A stretch of 64,000 bases of DNA from Rubrivivax sp. (GCA_027491255.1 JAIXWM010000112.1:19496-83495); one strand, 5' to 3'; numbered from the stretch's first letter, positions 17,043 through 25,666 are shown. Made by a program: numbers and translations. Notes: a model not told the origin generated them from the letters alone.

Positions 17043-17959
17043 GCGCGCGCATCGCGGTCGCGCTGTTCGGCCCCGAGGGCCGCGGCAGCTTCAACGAGTC
17101 CGGCCTGCAAGGCGCGCTGCGCGCGCGTGCCGCCGGGTATGCGCTGGACGTCCACTGGATTGCGCCGCCTGACGCCGCAGGTCGGGCCGAGGCCTTGCGC
17201 GCCTTGTGCCGCGGCGGGCTGGACCTGCTGGTCGCCCATGGCGGCCAAGGTGATGCGCCAGTCGCCGCGATCAGCGCCGAGTTTGCGGACACCCGTTTCG
17301 CCATCACCCAGGGCAGCTTCCTCGCGCCCAATGTCGCGTGCTACGAGGTGCTGCAGGAGCAATCGGCCTTCCTGGCCGGGGTGCTGGCCGGCCTGGCGTC
17401 GAAGACGCGCGTCGTCGGTCACCTGTCGGGCGAGAAGGTGCGCCCGGGCCTGAAGGGCCGGGCCGCCTTTGCGCACGGGGTGCGTGCCGCGGCGCCGGAT
17501 TGCCGCTTCGTCACCAGCTTCTGCGGCGTCCAGCACGATGTGGGCCTGGCCTTCGCGACGGCCCAGGCATTGCAAAGAGAAGGCGTGGACCTCGTGTTCG
17601 CGATGATCGATGGCGGACGCGAGGGCGTCAACCGCGCCTGCCGCGAGGGACCGCTGCGCCAGATCGGCAACGTGCTGGACTGGGTGGCGCGCGACCCGGC
17701 GGTCTTCGTCGCCTCGGCCATCGCCGACTCCGGGCGCGGCGTGACCGAAGCGATCGGGGATTTCACGACCGGTCGGCTGGCGCCGGGCACGACGCGCATC
17801 CATGGGCTGGCGTCACCCGACTGCGTGCGCCTCGTCATGGCCCCGGCGCTCCAGGCCGAGCACGGCACCGCGCTGGCTGCCTGGCAGCAGCGTCTGCTGA
17901 GCGGCGAGGTGGTGCCGCAGACCGATTACGACGGGCCGGAGCTCGCCTTGCCCCGGTAG
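17039..17959 (+). CDS. BMP/PnrA-family protein without a signal peptide
   Basis: A 306-residue protein of the basic-membrane-protein family, whose usual members are exported purine-nucleoside or other receptors of ABC transporters. Family features are the start RIAVALFGPEGRGSFNESGL, VAHGGQGDAPVAAISAEF and the YEVLQEQSAFLAGVLAGLAS segment. The frame opens at a TTG that overlaps the previous stop and begins straight at the mature fold, so no export signal is visible. It may act in the cytoplasm as a ligand-binding sensor, or the start could have been lost. Convergent to the TRAP operon. Confidence 0.75.
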   Translation: MSARIAVALFGPEGRGSFNESGLQGALRARAAGYALDVHWIAPPDAAGRAEALRALCRGGLDLLVAHGGQGDAPVAAISAEFADTRFAITQGSFLAPNVACYEVLQEQSAFLAGVLAGLASKTRVVGHLSGEKVRPGLKGRAAFAHGVRAAAPDCRFVTSFCGVQHDVGLAFATAQALQREGVDLVFAMIDGGREGVNRACREGPLRQIGNVLDWVARDPAVFVASAIADSGRGVTEAIGDFTTGRLAPGTTRIHGLASPDCVRLVMAPALQAEHGTALAAWQQRLLSGEVVPQTDYDGPELALPR

Positions 17960-17967
17960 CCGTGTCC

Positions 17968-18023
17968 GCCCGGCGAACGCCGGGCTGCCCGCTGTCTAGG
18001 CCCCGCTCCTTGCGGAGGGGGCC
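17968..18023. terminator. Hairpins between convergent genes
   Basis: Two GC-rich hairpins lie between the BMP gene (+) and dctM (-). One is GCCCGGCG/CGCCGGGC at 17968-17985 with a two-base loop; the other spans 17999-18023 (GGCCCC and GGGGCC ends, with CTCC/GGAG inside). Neither has a T-run, but their position suggests transcript ends for both operons. Confidence 0.45.
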
Positions 18024-18030
18024 GCTTCCA

Positions 18031-20319
18031 TCATCGGTACAGCACCTGCGGCAGCCACATGCCGATGGCGGGGAAGTTGTACAGCAGCACGATGGCGAAG
18101 ACCTGGATGCCCATGAAGGGCAGCATCCCGGCGAAGATCTGGTTCAGCGTCACGTGCGGTGGGCTCACGCCCTTCAGGTAGAAGGCCGCCATCGCCACCG
18201 GCGGGCTCAGGAAGGCCGTCTGCAGGTTCAGCGCCACCAGCAGGCCGAAGAACAGCGGGTCGACGCCGAAGTTGTCCAGCAGCGGAATGAAGATGGGCAT
18301 GAAGATCACGATGATCTCGGTCCACTCCAGCGGCCAGCCCAGGATGAAGATGATGGCCTGGCTCAGGATCAGGAACTCGGTCTTGGTGAGGTTCATCGAC
18401 ATCACCCACTTCTCGACCAGTTCCTGCCCGCCGAGCAGCGCGAAGGCAGCCGAGAAGATGGCCGAGCCGACGAAGAGCCAGCACACCATGGCGCTGGTCT
18501 TGGCGGTGAGCTTGACCGACTCGTTGACCTCGTTGCTGAGCTTGGCCTGTCGGTACGCCAGCAGGGTCCAGCCGAGCACGCCAAGCAAGGCCACCCCACC
18601 CAGGGCCATCGGCACCGGCGCGGCCACCACCTGATCGGTATGCAGCACGAACCAGGCGACGCTCACCAGGGCCGGCGCCCACATCAGCAACCAGACGGCG
18701 AACACGCGCCAGCGGTCGTCACGCCGCGCGTGCACGGCGTAGATGGCCGCCAGCAGGTAGCCGCCGAAGGCGCCGACGGCCGCCGCCTCGGTGGGCGTGG
18801 CCAGGCCGAAGACGATGGATCCGAGCACTGCCAGGATGAGCACCATCAGCGGGAAGAAGCTCGACAGCAGCAGCTTGAAGATGACGAAGCGCTCGAAGGT
18901 CATCAGCGCGTACAGCACCACCAGCGCCGCCACGCCCGCGCCCAGGCCGATCCAGTAGGTCGAGCTCAAGCCGTGGGAGGCCGGCGCCGCCTGGCTGGAC
19001 GCCACGGCGGCGGCCGCGGGCTCCTGGACGCCCGATCCGCCAGCCGGGCTGGCGGTGGCTGCGGCACCAGGAGGCTCCTGCACGCCACCGGCCGTCGGCG
19101 GTTCCTGGACGCCCGCGCTGCCCGGTGGCTCCTGCACACCGCTGGAACTGCCGGGAGGCTCCTGCACACCACCGCTGCCAGGGGGTTCCTGGACGCCGCC
19201 TCCACTGCCCGGCGGCTCCTGCACGCCGCCAGAACTGCCGGGGGGCTCCTGCACGCCTTGGGTGCTGCCAGGAGGCTCCTTCACGTCGCCGGCACCCGCG
19301 GGCTCCTGGACGCCCGCCGCAGCCGGGGGTTCCTGCACACCACCTGCCGGTGCCGCGACGCCCGTTGCGGCAGGCGCGGTGACCTCCGGCGCGGGCCCTC
19401 TGTCGAGCCGCCAGGCGATGACTGCCACCGAAGCCACCACCAGCGCCGGCATCAGCACGATCAGCAACTGCTTGCGCAGGGACTTGTCTGCGCGCGCGCC
19501 CACCAGCAGGGCCGGCAGCGCGAAGCGCGAGACGCGGGCCTTCAGCGCGGCCAGCTCCGGCGGCAGCTCCACATGCCGGGCCTCGGCCGACAGCGGCGGG
19601 GCAAGGCTGGGCTTGATCTTGGCCACCAGGATCACGTAGACGATGTACAGGCCGGCCAGCATCAGGCCCGGGAAGAACGCGCCGGCATACAGCTGCACCA
19701 CCGACACGCCGGCCGTGGCCCCGTAGACGATCAGCATCACCGAGGGCGGGATCAGGATGCCCAGGCAGCCCCCTGCCGTGATGACACCGGCCGACAACTT
19801 GATGTCATAGCCGCCCTTGAGCATCTGCGGCAGCGCCAGCAGCCCCATCAGCGTGACCACGGCACCGACGATGCCGGTGGCGGTGGCGAACACCGCACAG
19901 GTGAACAGCGTGGCCACGGCCAGCGATCCCGGCACTCGGGCCAGCGCCAGGTGCAGGCTGCGGAACAGCTTGTCGATCAGGTTCGCGCGTTCGACCAGGT
20001 AGCCCATGAAGACGAACAGCGGGATCGAGATCAGCACGTCGTTGCTCATCACCTTGAAGGCCGACTGCACCATCAGGTCCAGCGTCTTCGTGACGTTGCG
20101 CTCGTAGGCGAGCCAGGTGAAGATCATCCCCATGCCCATCAGCGTGAAGGCCGTGGGAAAGCCCAGCATGATGGCCACGACGACGAGCGCGAGCATCATC
20201 AGCCCGAGGTGCCCGGTGCCAAGCTTGTCGGCCGACAGCAGCATCACCGCGGTGCCCGCGATGATCAACGCCATCAGGGTGAAGCCGAACCAGAGTTCCT
20301 TGCGCAATTTCAGCTTCAC
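18031..20319 (-). CDS. dctM: TRAP transporter large permease DctM with a repeat insert
   Basis: A 762-residue TRAP large membrane subunit. Residues 1-300 hold the first half (SADKLGTGHLG..., GFPTAFTLMGMGM, IPLFVFMGYLVERANL, GILIPPSVMLIVYG) and residues 455-762 the second half (GLATPTEAAAVGAFGGYL, FILGWPLEWTEIIVIFMPIF, FLSPPVAMAAFYLKG). Between them is a long insert, including tandem GVQEPPGS units at 327-434, that is absent from typical 430-residue DctM proteins. The GTG start (20319) overlaps the dctQ stop (GTGA), giving translational coupling. Expected role: sodium-driven uptake of a carboxylate handed over by DctP. Confidence 0.9.
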   Translation of the reverse strand: MKLKLRKELWFGFTLMALIIAGTAVMLLSADKLGTGHLGLMMLALVVVAIMLGFPTAFTLMGMGMIFTWLAYERNVTKTLDLMVQSAFKVMSNDVLISIPLFVFMGYLVERANLIDKLFRSLHLALARVPGSLAVATLFTCAVFATATGIVGAVVTLMGLLALPQMLKGGYDIKLSAGVITAGGCLGILIPPSVMLIVYGATAGVSVVQLYAGAFFPGLMLAGLYIVYVILVAKIKPSLAPPLSAEARHVELPPELAALKARVSRFALPALLVGARADKSLRKQLLIVLMPALVVASVAVIAWRLDRGPAPEVTAPAATGVAAPAGGVQEPPAAAGVQEPAGAGDVKEPPGSTQGVQEPPGSSGGVQEPPGSGGGVQEPPGSGGVQEPPGSSSGVQEPPGSAGVQEPPTAGGVQEPPGAAATASPAGGSGVQEPAAAAVASSQAAPASHGLSSTYWIGLGAGVAALVVLYALMTFERFVIFKLLLSSFFPLMVLILAVLGSIVFGLATPTEAAAVGAFGGYLLAAIYAVHARRDDRWRVFAVWLLMWAPALVSVAWFVLHTDQVVAAPVPMALGGVALLGVLGWTLLAYRQAKLSNEVNESVKLTAKTSAMVCWLFVGSAIFSAAFALLGGQELVEKWVMSMNLTKTEFLILSQAIIFILGWPLEWTEIIVIFMPIFIPLLDNFGVDPLFFGLLVALNLQTAFLSPPVAMAAFYLKGVSPPHVTLNQIFAGMLPFMGIQVFAIVLLYNFPAIGMWLPQVLYR
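19018..19341 (-). repeat. In-frame tandem repeat encoding GVQEPPGS units
   Basis: About 11 units of 24-54 bp encode GVQEPP followed by two to nine small residues (Gly, Ser, Ala, Thr). Units 4-8 are nearly identical (GVQEPPG plus SSG, SGG, SG, SSS, SA). On the + strand the core reads GGCTCCTGCACGCC with minor changes. The spacing follows the codon frame, so this is a coding minisatellite rather than a CRISPR. Confidence 0.9.
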
Positions 20320-20936
20320 TTGGAGCCTCCGGCGGGCTTGACGAACTTGTCGAGCGCAGCGATGTCCTCGTCCTTGACCTTGACCATCTCCTTGAGCTTG
20401 TCGACGTCGACTTCCTCGACGTCTTCCTCGCGCGAGGGCCATTCCCCGGCGCGGATGCACTGCACGCAGCGCACGATCTCGACGAAGCCCTGCAACAGCA
20501 ACAGGCCGCCGGCGAAGGGGATCACGAACTTGAAGGGGTACAGCGGCAGGGGCGTGGCGGAGAAGGTTTTCTCGCGGATGGCCAGCGACTCGTTGGCGTA
20601 GGTCCATCCGGCCCAGGTCAGCGCGACGATGCCCGGCAGGAAGAACAGGACATAGAGCACCAGGTCGATCCAGGCCTGGGTGCGCGGCTCGAAGAAGCCG
20701 TAGAGCACGTCGCCGCGCACGTGGTTGTTCTTGGCCAGCGTGTAGGCGCCGGCCATCATGAACAGCGTGCCGTAGAGCATGATCTGGCCGTTGAGCGACC
20801 AGTCGTGCGGCTCGTTCAGCACGTAGCGCGCGTAGACCTCGCCGGTGATGCCAAGCGTGAGGATGACGATGGTCCAGGCGAAGCCCTGGCCTAACCGGGT
20901 CGACAGCCTGTCGACCCTGAGCAGCCACTGTTGCAT
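20316..20936 (-). CDS. dctQ: TRAP transporter small permease DctQ
   Basis: A 206-residue small TRAP subunit with four predicted membrane helices: FAWTIVILTLGITGEVYARY, IMLYGTLFMMAGAYTLAKNN, LVLYVLFFLPGIVALTWAGW and FVIPFAGGLLLLQGFVEIVR. The central ARYVLNEPHDWSLNG and NNHVRGDVLYGFF are characteristic of DctQ. A charged C-terminal tail (about 45 residues, EEDVEEVDVDKLKEMVKVKD) is an extension. The ATG at 20936 is chosen because GGGGA precedes it, and the alternative ATG at 20966 lies inside a terminator-like hairpin. Confidence 0.9.
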   Translation of the reverse strand: MQQWLLRVDRLSTRLGQGFAWTIVILTLGITGEVYARYVLNEPHDWSLNGQIMLYGTLFMMAGAYTLAKNNHVRGDVLYGFFEPRTQAWIDLVLYVLFFLPGIVALTWAGWTYANESLAIREKTFSATPLPLYPFKFVIPFAGGLLLLQGFVEIVRCVQCIRAGEWPSREEDVEEVDVDKLKEMVKVKDEDIAALDKFVKPAGGSK

Positions 20937-20949
20937 GTGGTCCCCATGA

Positions 20950-20983
20950 AATGAAAACAGGGCCATCGCCTTGACGATGGCCC
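20950..20983 (-). terminator. Intrinsic terminator/attenuator between dctP and dctQ
   Basis: On the minus strand GGGCCATCG, a six-base loop, and CGATGGCCC form a perfect 9-bp stem, followed by TGTTTTCAT. It lies between the binding-protein gene and the permease genes, so partial termination would give more DctP than DctQM. Confidence 0.75.
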
Positions 20984-21013
20984 CTCGCGCGGGTGCGCGC
21001 CCGCGTCAGGCGG

Positions 21014-22153
21014 TCAGGCCTTCTTGGCCGGGGCCGCCGGCTTGCGGAAGTAGTGGTTCCAAGCCATCTTCATGTCGACCGAGTAGTCGTTCTGCCAGGA
21101 GCCGGCACGCTCGGCGAAGGCGCGCTGCGATTCGATCACCTTCTTGAACAGCGCGTTCTCAGCCGACTTCTTCGCGACCACCTTGTCATAGGCGACGAGC
21201 TGCTCGCGCAGGATGGCGTCGGGCGTCTTGTAGAACTTGATGCCGCCCTTCTTCAGGTCGATGTAGTCCTTCGAGTTGCGGTCGATCATCTTCCAGCTCA
21301 TCTCGGCGCTGGAGGCTTCGACGGCATGGTCGATGATCGCGCGCAGTTCGGCGGGCAGCTCGCGGTACTTCGGGCCGTTGAACATGATCTCGAACTGCTC
21401 GCTGCTCTGGTGGAAGCTCTGCAGCATGCAGTTCTTGACCACGTCAGGGAAGCCCAGGATGCGGTCGGAGGTGGCGTTGTTGAACTCGGCGCCGTCGATC
21501 AGGCCGCGGTCCAGCGCCGGGACGATCTCGCCGCCTGGCAGCGGGTTGACGGCCGCGCCCATGTCGGTGAAGACGTCAACCGCAATGCCGACGGTGCGGA
21601 ACTTCACGCCCTTCAGGTCGGCAGACTTCGCGATCGGCTTCTTGAACCAGCCCAGCGGCTGGGTGGGCATCGGGCCGTAGACGTAGGACTTCACGTCGAC
21701 GTTGATGCTCTTGTAGACCTCCTGCAGCAGGGCCTCGCCACCGCCGTACTTGTGCCAGGCCAGCAGCATGTTGGAGTCCATGCCGAAGGACGGGCCGGAA
21801 CCCCACAGCGCGAGCGCCGAGTTCTTGCCGTAGTGGTAGACCAGCACGCCGTGGCCGCCGTCCAGCGTGCCCTTGGACACGCCCTCGAGCAACTGGAAGG
21901 CCGGCACGACGGCGCCCGCGGGCAGCACCTCGATCTTGAGGCGGCCGCCGGCCATGTCGTTGACCTTCTTGGCGAAGTCGTTGGCGAACTCGTGGAAGAT
22001 GTCCTTCGCCGGCCAGGTGCTCTGGAAGCGCAGGTTGACGGTCTGTGCCCGGCTCACCATCGGGGCCGCGGCGGCGGCGGCGCCGATGGCACCGGCCGAG
22101 GCAGTCTTCAGAAAGCCACGGCGCTGCGGCGCGGGCTGGGTCTTCACGGTCAT
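21014..22153 (-). CDS. dctP: TRAP transporter solute-binding protein DctP (TakP-like)
   Basis: A 379-residue periplasmic receptor. The N-terminus carries a twin-arginine signal (RRGFLKTASAG, cleavage near SRAQ), so it is probably exported folded. The mature part has QSTWPAKDIFHEFANDFAKK, LDGGHGVLVYHYGKNSALAL, MPTQPLGWFKKPI and FNNATSDRILGFPDVVK, which resemble the 2-oxoacid/lactate-binding TakP group. AGGAG precedes the ATG. It is the first gene of the operon and is separated from dctQM by a hairpin that could limit permease expression. Confidence 0.9.
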   Translation of the reverse strand: MTVKTQPAPQRRGFLKTASAGAIGAAAAAAPMVSRAQTVNLRFQSTWPAKDIFHEFANDFAKKVNDMAGGRLKIEVLPAGAVVPAFQLLEGVSKGTLDGGHGVLVYHYGKNSALALWGSGPSFGMDSNMLLAWHKYGGGEALLQEVYKSINVDVKSYVYGPMPTQPLGWFKKPIAKSADLKGVKFRTVGIAVDVFTDMGAAVNPLPGGEIVPALDRGLIDGAEFNNATSDRILGFPDVVKNCMLQSFHQSSEQFEIMFNGPKYRELPAELRAIIDHAVEASSAEMSWKMIDRNSKDYIDLKKGGIKFYKTPDAILREQLVAYDKVVAKKSAENALFKKVIESQRAFAERAGSWQNDYSVDMKMAWNHYFRKPAAPAKKA

Positions 22154-22217
22154 GCAAGTTCTCCTGTGGAGAGGGAGTGGCGAGGTCGGTATCGCGCGAG
22201 CTTGGACAGTCCTGAAT

Positions 22218-22230
22218 TTGTCCTGGACAG
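22218..22230 (-). promoter_or_regulatory. Palindrome upstream of dctP
   Basis: TTGTCCTGGACAG, one base short of the perfect TTGTCC-T-GGACAA palindrome found upstream of the LitR-type gene. It lies 64 bp before the dctP ATG. A nearby CGCGCGA/TCGCGCG inverted repeat (22237-22253) is also present. Probable regulator site, identity unknown. Confidence 0.4.
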
Positions 22231-22343
22231 GCGCGAGCGCGCGAATATCGCGCGGTCCGGCAAGAAACACAACTGGGTAAACCCGAGTTCCCGGGGGTTG
22301 GCGGGGCGAATGCCGCAGCGGTTGACGCCCCCTGGGCATTCGG

Positions 22344-23240
22344 TCACGCAGGTCGTGGCGCGCCGTCGCGCCCGCCAGCCAGGCACGCCGTGAAGGCCAT
22401 CTCCAGCGCCGTGTGTTTCTCGGCGGACAGCAGGCCCCGGCGCAGCAGGAAGTCCAGCGTGACGAGCGCGGCATCGACCGTCATGCCGGCCCCCGCGGCG
22501 GCCGCAGCCGCCTCGTCGCACGACAGCAGTTCTACGCCGGCGACCTCGCCGTCCTGGTTGGCGGGCTGTTCGCCCGGCTGCAGCTCGAGGTCGTAGACGT
22601 GCAGGCGCTCGAACTGCAGGCCCTCGGGGATGTCGCGGCACAGCTGCAGCACCCGGCCGGGCTGGGCCTGCGCCATGCGTTGCGGCGGCAGGCCGGCTTC
22701 CTCCCAGCCCTCGCGCAGCAGGGCCTCCCAGGGTGTCTGTCCGTGCGGGACTCCGCCGCCCACCAGGTTGTCGAGCTTGCCGGGGTCCGTGGGCTTGGTC
22801 GGCGAGCGACGTGCAATCCACAACTGCGCCGGGCGGCCGTCGCGCCCTGCGACCCAGCCGTTGCAGTGCGTTCCCAGCGTGAGCGTGCCCCAGAAGCGTG
22901 AGGCGGCGCGCTCGATCACGGCCAGCGTGCGGCCGCTGGCGGGCGAGGGCAGCGCGAAAGGCTCGTCGCGCCAGGCCTTCACCAGGCCGTCGGCGTGCAG
23001 GCTGGCGTTGGCCTCGGCGAACCAGGCGTCGCGCTCGTCGCGGGGCAGTCGCAGCCGCACCGCGCCCGGCGTGACGCTCAGCGCCGCGGGCCAGCGCGCG
23101 AGCGCCGGCAGGTGCGCCTCGTCGACGCAGCCGACGGCCTCGTCGTCGATGACGAAGGGGCGTCGGGGGCGCGCGCGACGGTGGGCTTCGCTCAGCGCGG
23201 GCCAGGGTGGGGTCGGTGTCATCGGGTGCGGGCGGTCCAT
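22344..23240 (-). CDS. Nudix hydrolase with N-terminal DUF4743-type domain
   Basis: A 298-residue protein. The C-terminal Nudix box reads GGGVPHGQTPWEALLREGWE then EAGL, matching GxnExnREUxEExGU except that a Thr replaces the first Glu, as is common in the DUF4743 subgroup related to the Nudix part of eukaryotic thiamine pyrophosphokinase-like proteins. The N-terminal 130 residues, with VKAWRDEPFALP and AVIERAASRFWGTLTLGTHC, belong to the same subgroup. The substrate is probably a nucleoside or thiamine diphosphate derivative. An in-frame Met at residue 7 is an alternative start. Confidence 0.8.
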   Translation of the reverse strand: MDRPHPMTPTPPWPALSEAHRRARPRRPFVIDDEAVGCVDEAHLPALARWPAALSVTPGAVRLRLPRDERDAWFAEANASLHADGLVKAWRDEPFALPSPASGRTLAVIERAASRFWGTLTLGTHCNGWVAGRDGRPAQLWIARRSPTKPTDPGKLDNLVGGGVPHGQTPWEALLREGWEEAGLPPQRMAQAQPGRVLQLCRDIPEGLQFERLHVYDLELQPGEQPANQDGEVAGVELLSCDEAAAAAAGAGMTVDAALVTLDFLLRRGLLSAEKHTALEMAFTACLAGGRDGAPRPA

Positions 23241-23405
23241 GGCAAGCCGGCGATGCTAACGGTCGCGTCGGGTCGGGTGCAGCCGGCGCGTTGCCCGTGG
23301 GCGTCGAAAGCCGCGAACCGCGCTCGGATTCGCACCGCGGCGCTCGTCACTGCCGCAGGCCTGGCGGACACTGTTGCGGCGCCTTTCCCGGCGCTGGAGG
23401 ATTTC

Positions 23406-24386
23406 ATGACCACACGCCGTGCCCTGTCTGCCCTTGCGCTGGCCACCAGCCTGCTGCTGCCCGCTGCCGCGGCCTGGGCCCAGGCCACCCCCTGGCCGCG
23501 CGCCCAGCCCATCAAGCTCGTGGCCGTGTTCCCGCCCGGCGGCTCGGTGGACCAGGTCGCGCGCATCCTGCAGCCGGCGCTGCAGCGCCTGCTCGGGCAG
23601 ACCGTGGTGGTCGAGAACCGCGGCGGCGCCTCGGGCTCGATCGGCGCCGCGGCGGTGGCGGCCTCGCCACCCGACGGCTACACCTTCGCCGTCGTCTTCG
23701 ACAGCCACGCCTCGCTGCCGGCGCTGCTGCCCGGGCTGCCCTACGACACCAAGCGCGACTTGCCGCCCGTGGCGCTGCTGGGCACGAGTGCGATGGTCAT
23801 CGCCGCGCACCCTGACTCACCCTTCAAAACCTTTGGCGACGCCGTGGTGGCGGCGCGCACGGCCCGCGGCGTCAGCTACGGGACCATCGGCTCGGGCAGC
23901 CTGGGCCACCTCTCCATGGCGCTTCTGGCCAAGGGCAGCGGCCTGAACTTCGTGCACGTGCCCTACAAGGGCGGCGGCCCGCTGATGAACGACGCACTGG
24001 CCGGGCACGTGCCGGTGAGCATCGGCTCGGTCTTCCTGATCAAGCCGCACCTGGACAGCCGGCGCCTGCGTCCGCTGGCCGTGACGACGAGCCAGCGCTC
24101 GGCGGCCCTGCCCGAGGTGCCGACGATCGCCGAGAGCGGCTTCGCCGGCTTCGATGCGCCGGCGTGGTGGGCCGTGCTCGCGCCGGCGCGCACGCCGCCG
24201 GAGGTGGTGCGCCAGATGAACGAGGCGCTGAACACCGTGCTGCGCCAGCCCGACGTGGCGCAGCGCCTGGCAGGCCAGGGCATCGAGGTCTTCACCGGCT
24301 CGCCCGAGGCCGCGCGCAGCTTCCTGGACGCCCAGGTCGATGTCTGGGGCAAGGTCATCCGCGACAACGGCATCAAGGCGGATTGA
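23406..24386 (+). CDS. Bug/TctC-family solute-binding protein 3
   Basis: A 326-residue exported binding protein: signal peptide to AWAQ near residue 26, then PIKLVAVFPPGGSVDQVARI, VVVENRGGASGSIGAAAVA and FVHVPYKGGGPLMNDALAG. GGAGG lies 5 bp before ATG 23406; longer in-frame starts upstream lack a signal. The gene lies 71 bp upstream of an amidohydrolase on the same strand, suggesting uptake of an N-acyl amino acid or related carboxylate for hydrolysis. No membrane partner is in the window. Confidence 0.92.
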   Translation: MTTRRALSALALATSLLLPAAAAWAQATPWPRAQPIKLVAVFPPGGSVDQVARILQPALQRLLGQTVVVENRGGASGSIGAAAVAASPPDGYTFAVVFDSHASLPALLPGLPYDTKRDLPPVALLGTSAMVIAAHPDSPFKTFGDAVVAARTARGVSYGTIGSGSLGHLSMALLAKGSGLNFVHVPYKGGGPLMNDALAGHVPVSIGSVFLIKPHLDSRRLRPLAVTTSQRSAALPEVPTIAESGFAGFDAPAWWAVLAPARTPPEVVRQMNEALNTVLRQPDVAQRLAGQGIEVFTGSPEAARSFLDAQVDVWGKVIRDNGIKAD

Positions 24387-24457
24387 GGCGGCCGGCGGGC
24401 CCTCGACCCGGCCGCGCCCGCGCTTGCTACAGTGTCCGGGCTGCTTGGAGAGCCTCG

Positions 24458-25645
24458 ATGAACGACCGCTTGCGCTGCCTGTGCCGCATCGACGACCTGG
24501 ACGCCGACGCCGGCTTCCTGGCCCAGACGCGGCGCCACCTGCACCGCCACCCCGAATTGTCCTTTGAGGAGGAGGCCACGGCCGAGCTCGTGGCCCAGCG
24601 GCTGCAGGGCTGGGGCTGGGAGGTCACGCGTGGCGTGGGCGGACACGGGGTCGTGGGCACGCTGCGAGTGCCCGGTTCCAGCCGCAGCGTCGCGTTGCGC
24701 GCCGACATGGATGCGCTGCCGATCCAGGAGACCTCGGGCCGGCCCTGGCAGAGCGTGCACAGGGGCGTGATGCACGCCTGTGGCCACGACGGACACACCA
24801 CGATGCTGCTCGGGGCGGCGCAGCAGATCGCGCGCACGCGCCAGTTCAGCGGCACGGTGCACCTGGTGTTCCAGCCGGCCGAGGAGGCGGGTGCAGGCAG
24901 CGGGGCGCAGCGCATGATCGCCGACGGCCTGTTCGAGCGCTTCCCCTGCGACGCGATCTTTGGCCTGCACAACACGCCCGGCCTGGCGGCGGGCCGCTTC
25001 GGCTTCGGCCACGGGCCCTTCATGTCGGCCTCGGACACGGCGCGCATCACGGTGCGCGGGCGCGGCGGCCACGCGGCGCGGCCACACCAGGCGGTGGACC
25101 CGGTGTTGATTGCCGGCAGCCTGGTGGTGGCGCTGCAGAGCGTGGTGTCGCGCAACGTCGACCCGCGCCAGACGGCCATCGTCACCGTGGGGGTGCTTCA
25201 AGCGGGCACGGTGGCCAACGTCATCCCCGACAGCGCCACGATGGCGCTGTCGATCCGTTCCTTCGACGCCGGCGTGCGCGAGCTGCTCGAGCAGCGCATC
25301 CGCGCGCTCGTCACCGCGCACGCGGCCGGCTACGGCGGCGAGGCCGAGATCGACTACGAGCGCGGCTACCCGGTGGTCGTCAACACCGAGGCCGAGACCG
25401 CCTTCGCGCGCGAGGTGGCCGAGGAACTCGTCGGCGCCGACCAGGTGATCGCGCCCTACCCGCCGGTGACGGGCAGCGAGGACTTTGCCTACTACCTGCA
25501 GCACCGGCCCGGCTGCTTCTTCCGCCTGGGCAACGGCGAGGAAGGCGCAATGCTGCACCACCCGAAGTACGACTTCAACGACGCCATCCTGACCACCGGC
25601 GCGGCCTTCTGGACACGGCTGGTGGAGCGCTATCTTCCGGCCTGA
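24458..25645 (+). CDS. M20-family amidohydrolase (hippurate-hydrolase-like)
   Basis: A 395-residue amidohydrolase of the HipO/IAA-amino-acid hydrolase group. It shows RRHLHRHPELSFEEEATAEL at the start, ALRADMDALPIQETSGRPW, the metal-binding MHACGHDGHTTMLLGAA, QPAEEAGAGSGAQRMI with the catalytic Glu pair, RGGHAARPHQAVDPVLIAGS and GSEDFAYYL. It would cleave an amide bond of an N-acyl amino acid. The start at ATG 24458 follows TTGGAGAG; a TACAGT -10-like box lies at 24427. Expression with the upstream Bug gene is likely. Confidence 0.9.
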   Translation: MNDRLRCLCRIDDLDADAGFLAQTRRHLHRHPELSFEEEATAELVAQRLQGWGWEVTRGVGGHGVVGTLRVPGSSRSVALRADMDALPIQETSGRPWQSVHRGVMHACGHDGHTTMLLGAAQQIARTRQFSGTVHLVFQPAEEAGAGSGAQRMIADGLFERFPCDAIFGLHNTPGLAAGRFGFGHGPFMSASDTARITVRGRGGHAARPHQAVDPVLIAGSLVVALQSVVSRNVDPRQTAIVTVGVLQAGTVANVIPDSATMALSIRSFDAGVRELLEQRIRALVTAHAAGYGGEAEIDYERGYPVVVNTEAETAFAREVAEELVGADQVIAPYPPVTGSEDFAYYLQHRPGCFFRLGNGEEGAMLHHPKYDFNDAILTTGAAFWTRLVERYLPA

Positions 25646-25666
25646 GAGTCGGTCGGCTTCAGTCCT

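Noticed and set aside
19018..19341. Regularly spaced GGCTCCTGCAC units resembling a CRISPR array
   Set aside because: Units are in frame inside dctM, spacing varies with the codons between them, and the translated product is a clean GVQEPPGS repeat. No cas genes are present.
17338..20601. 1087-codon plus-strand open frame across the TRAP genes
   Set aside because: It is antisense to dctM and in a wrong frame of the BMP gene; its composition (His, Gln, Arg, Gly runs) is typical of a shadow frame.
20937..20966. Alternative upstream start of dctQ (MALFSFHGDH)
   Set aside because: This ATG lies inside the terminator-like stem and the extra residues have no family support; GGGGA precedes the ATG at 20936.
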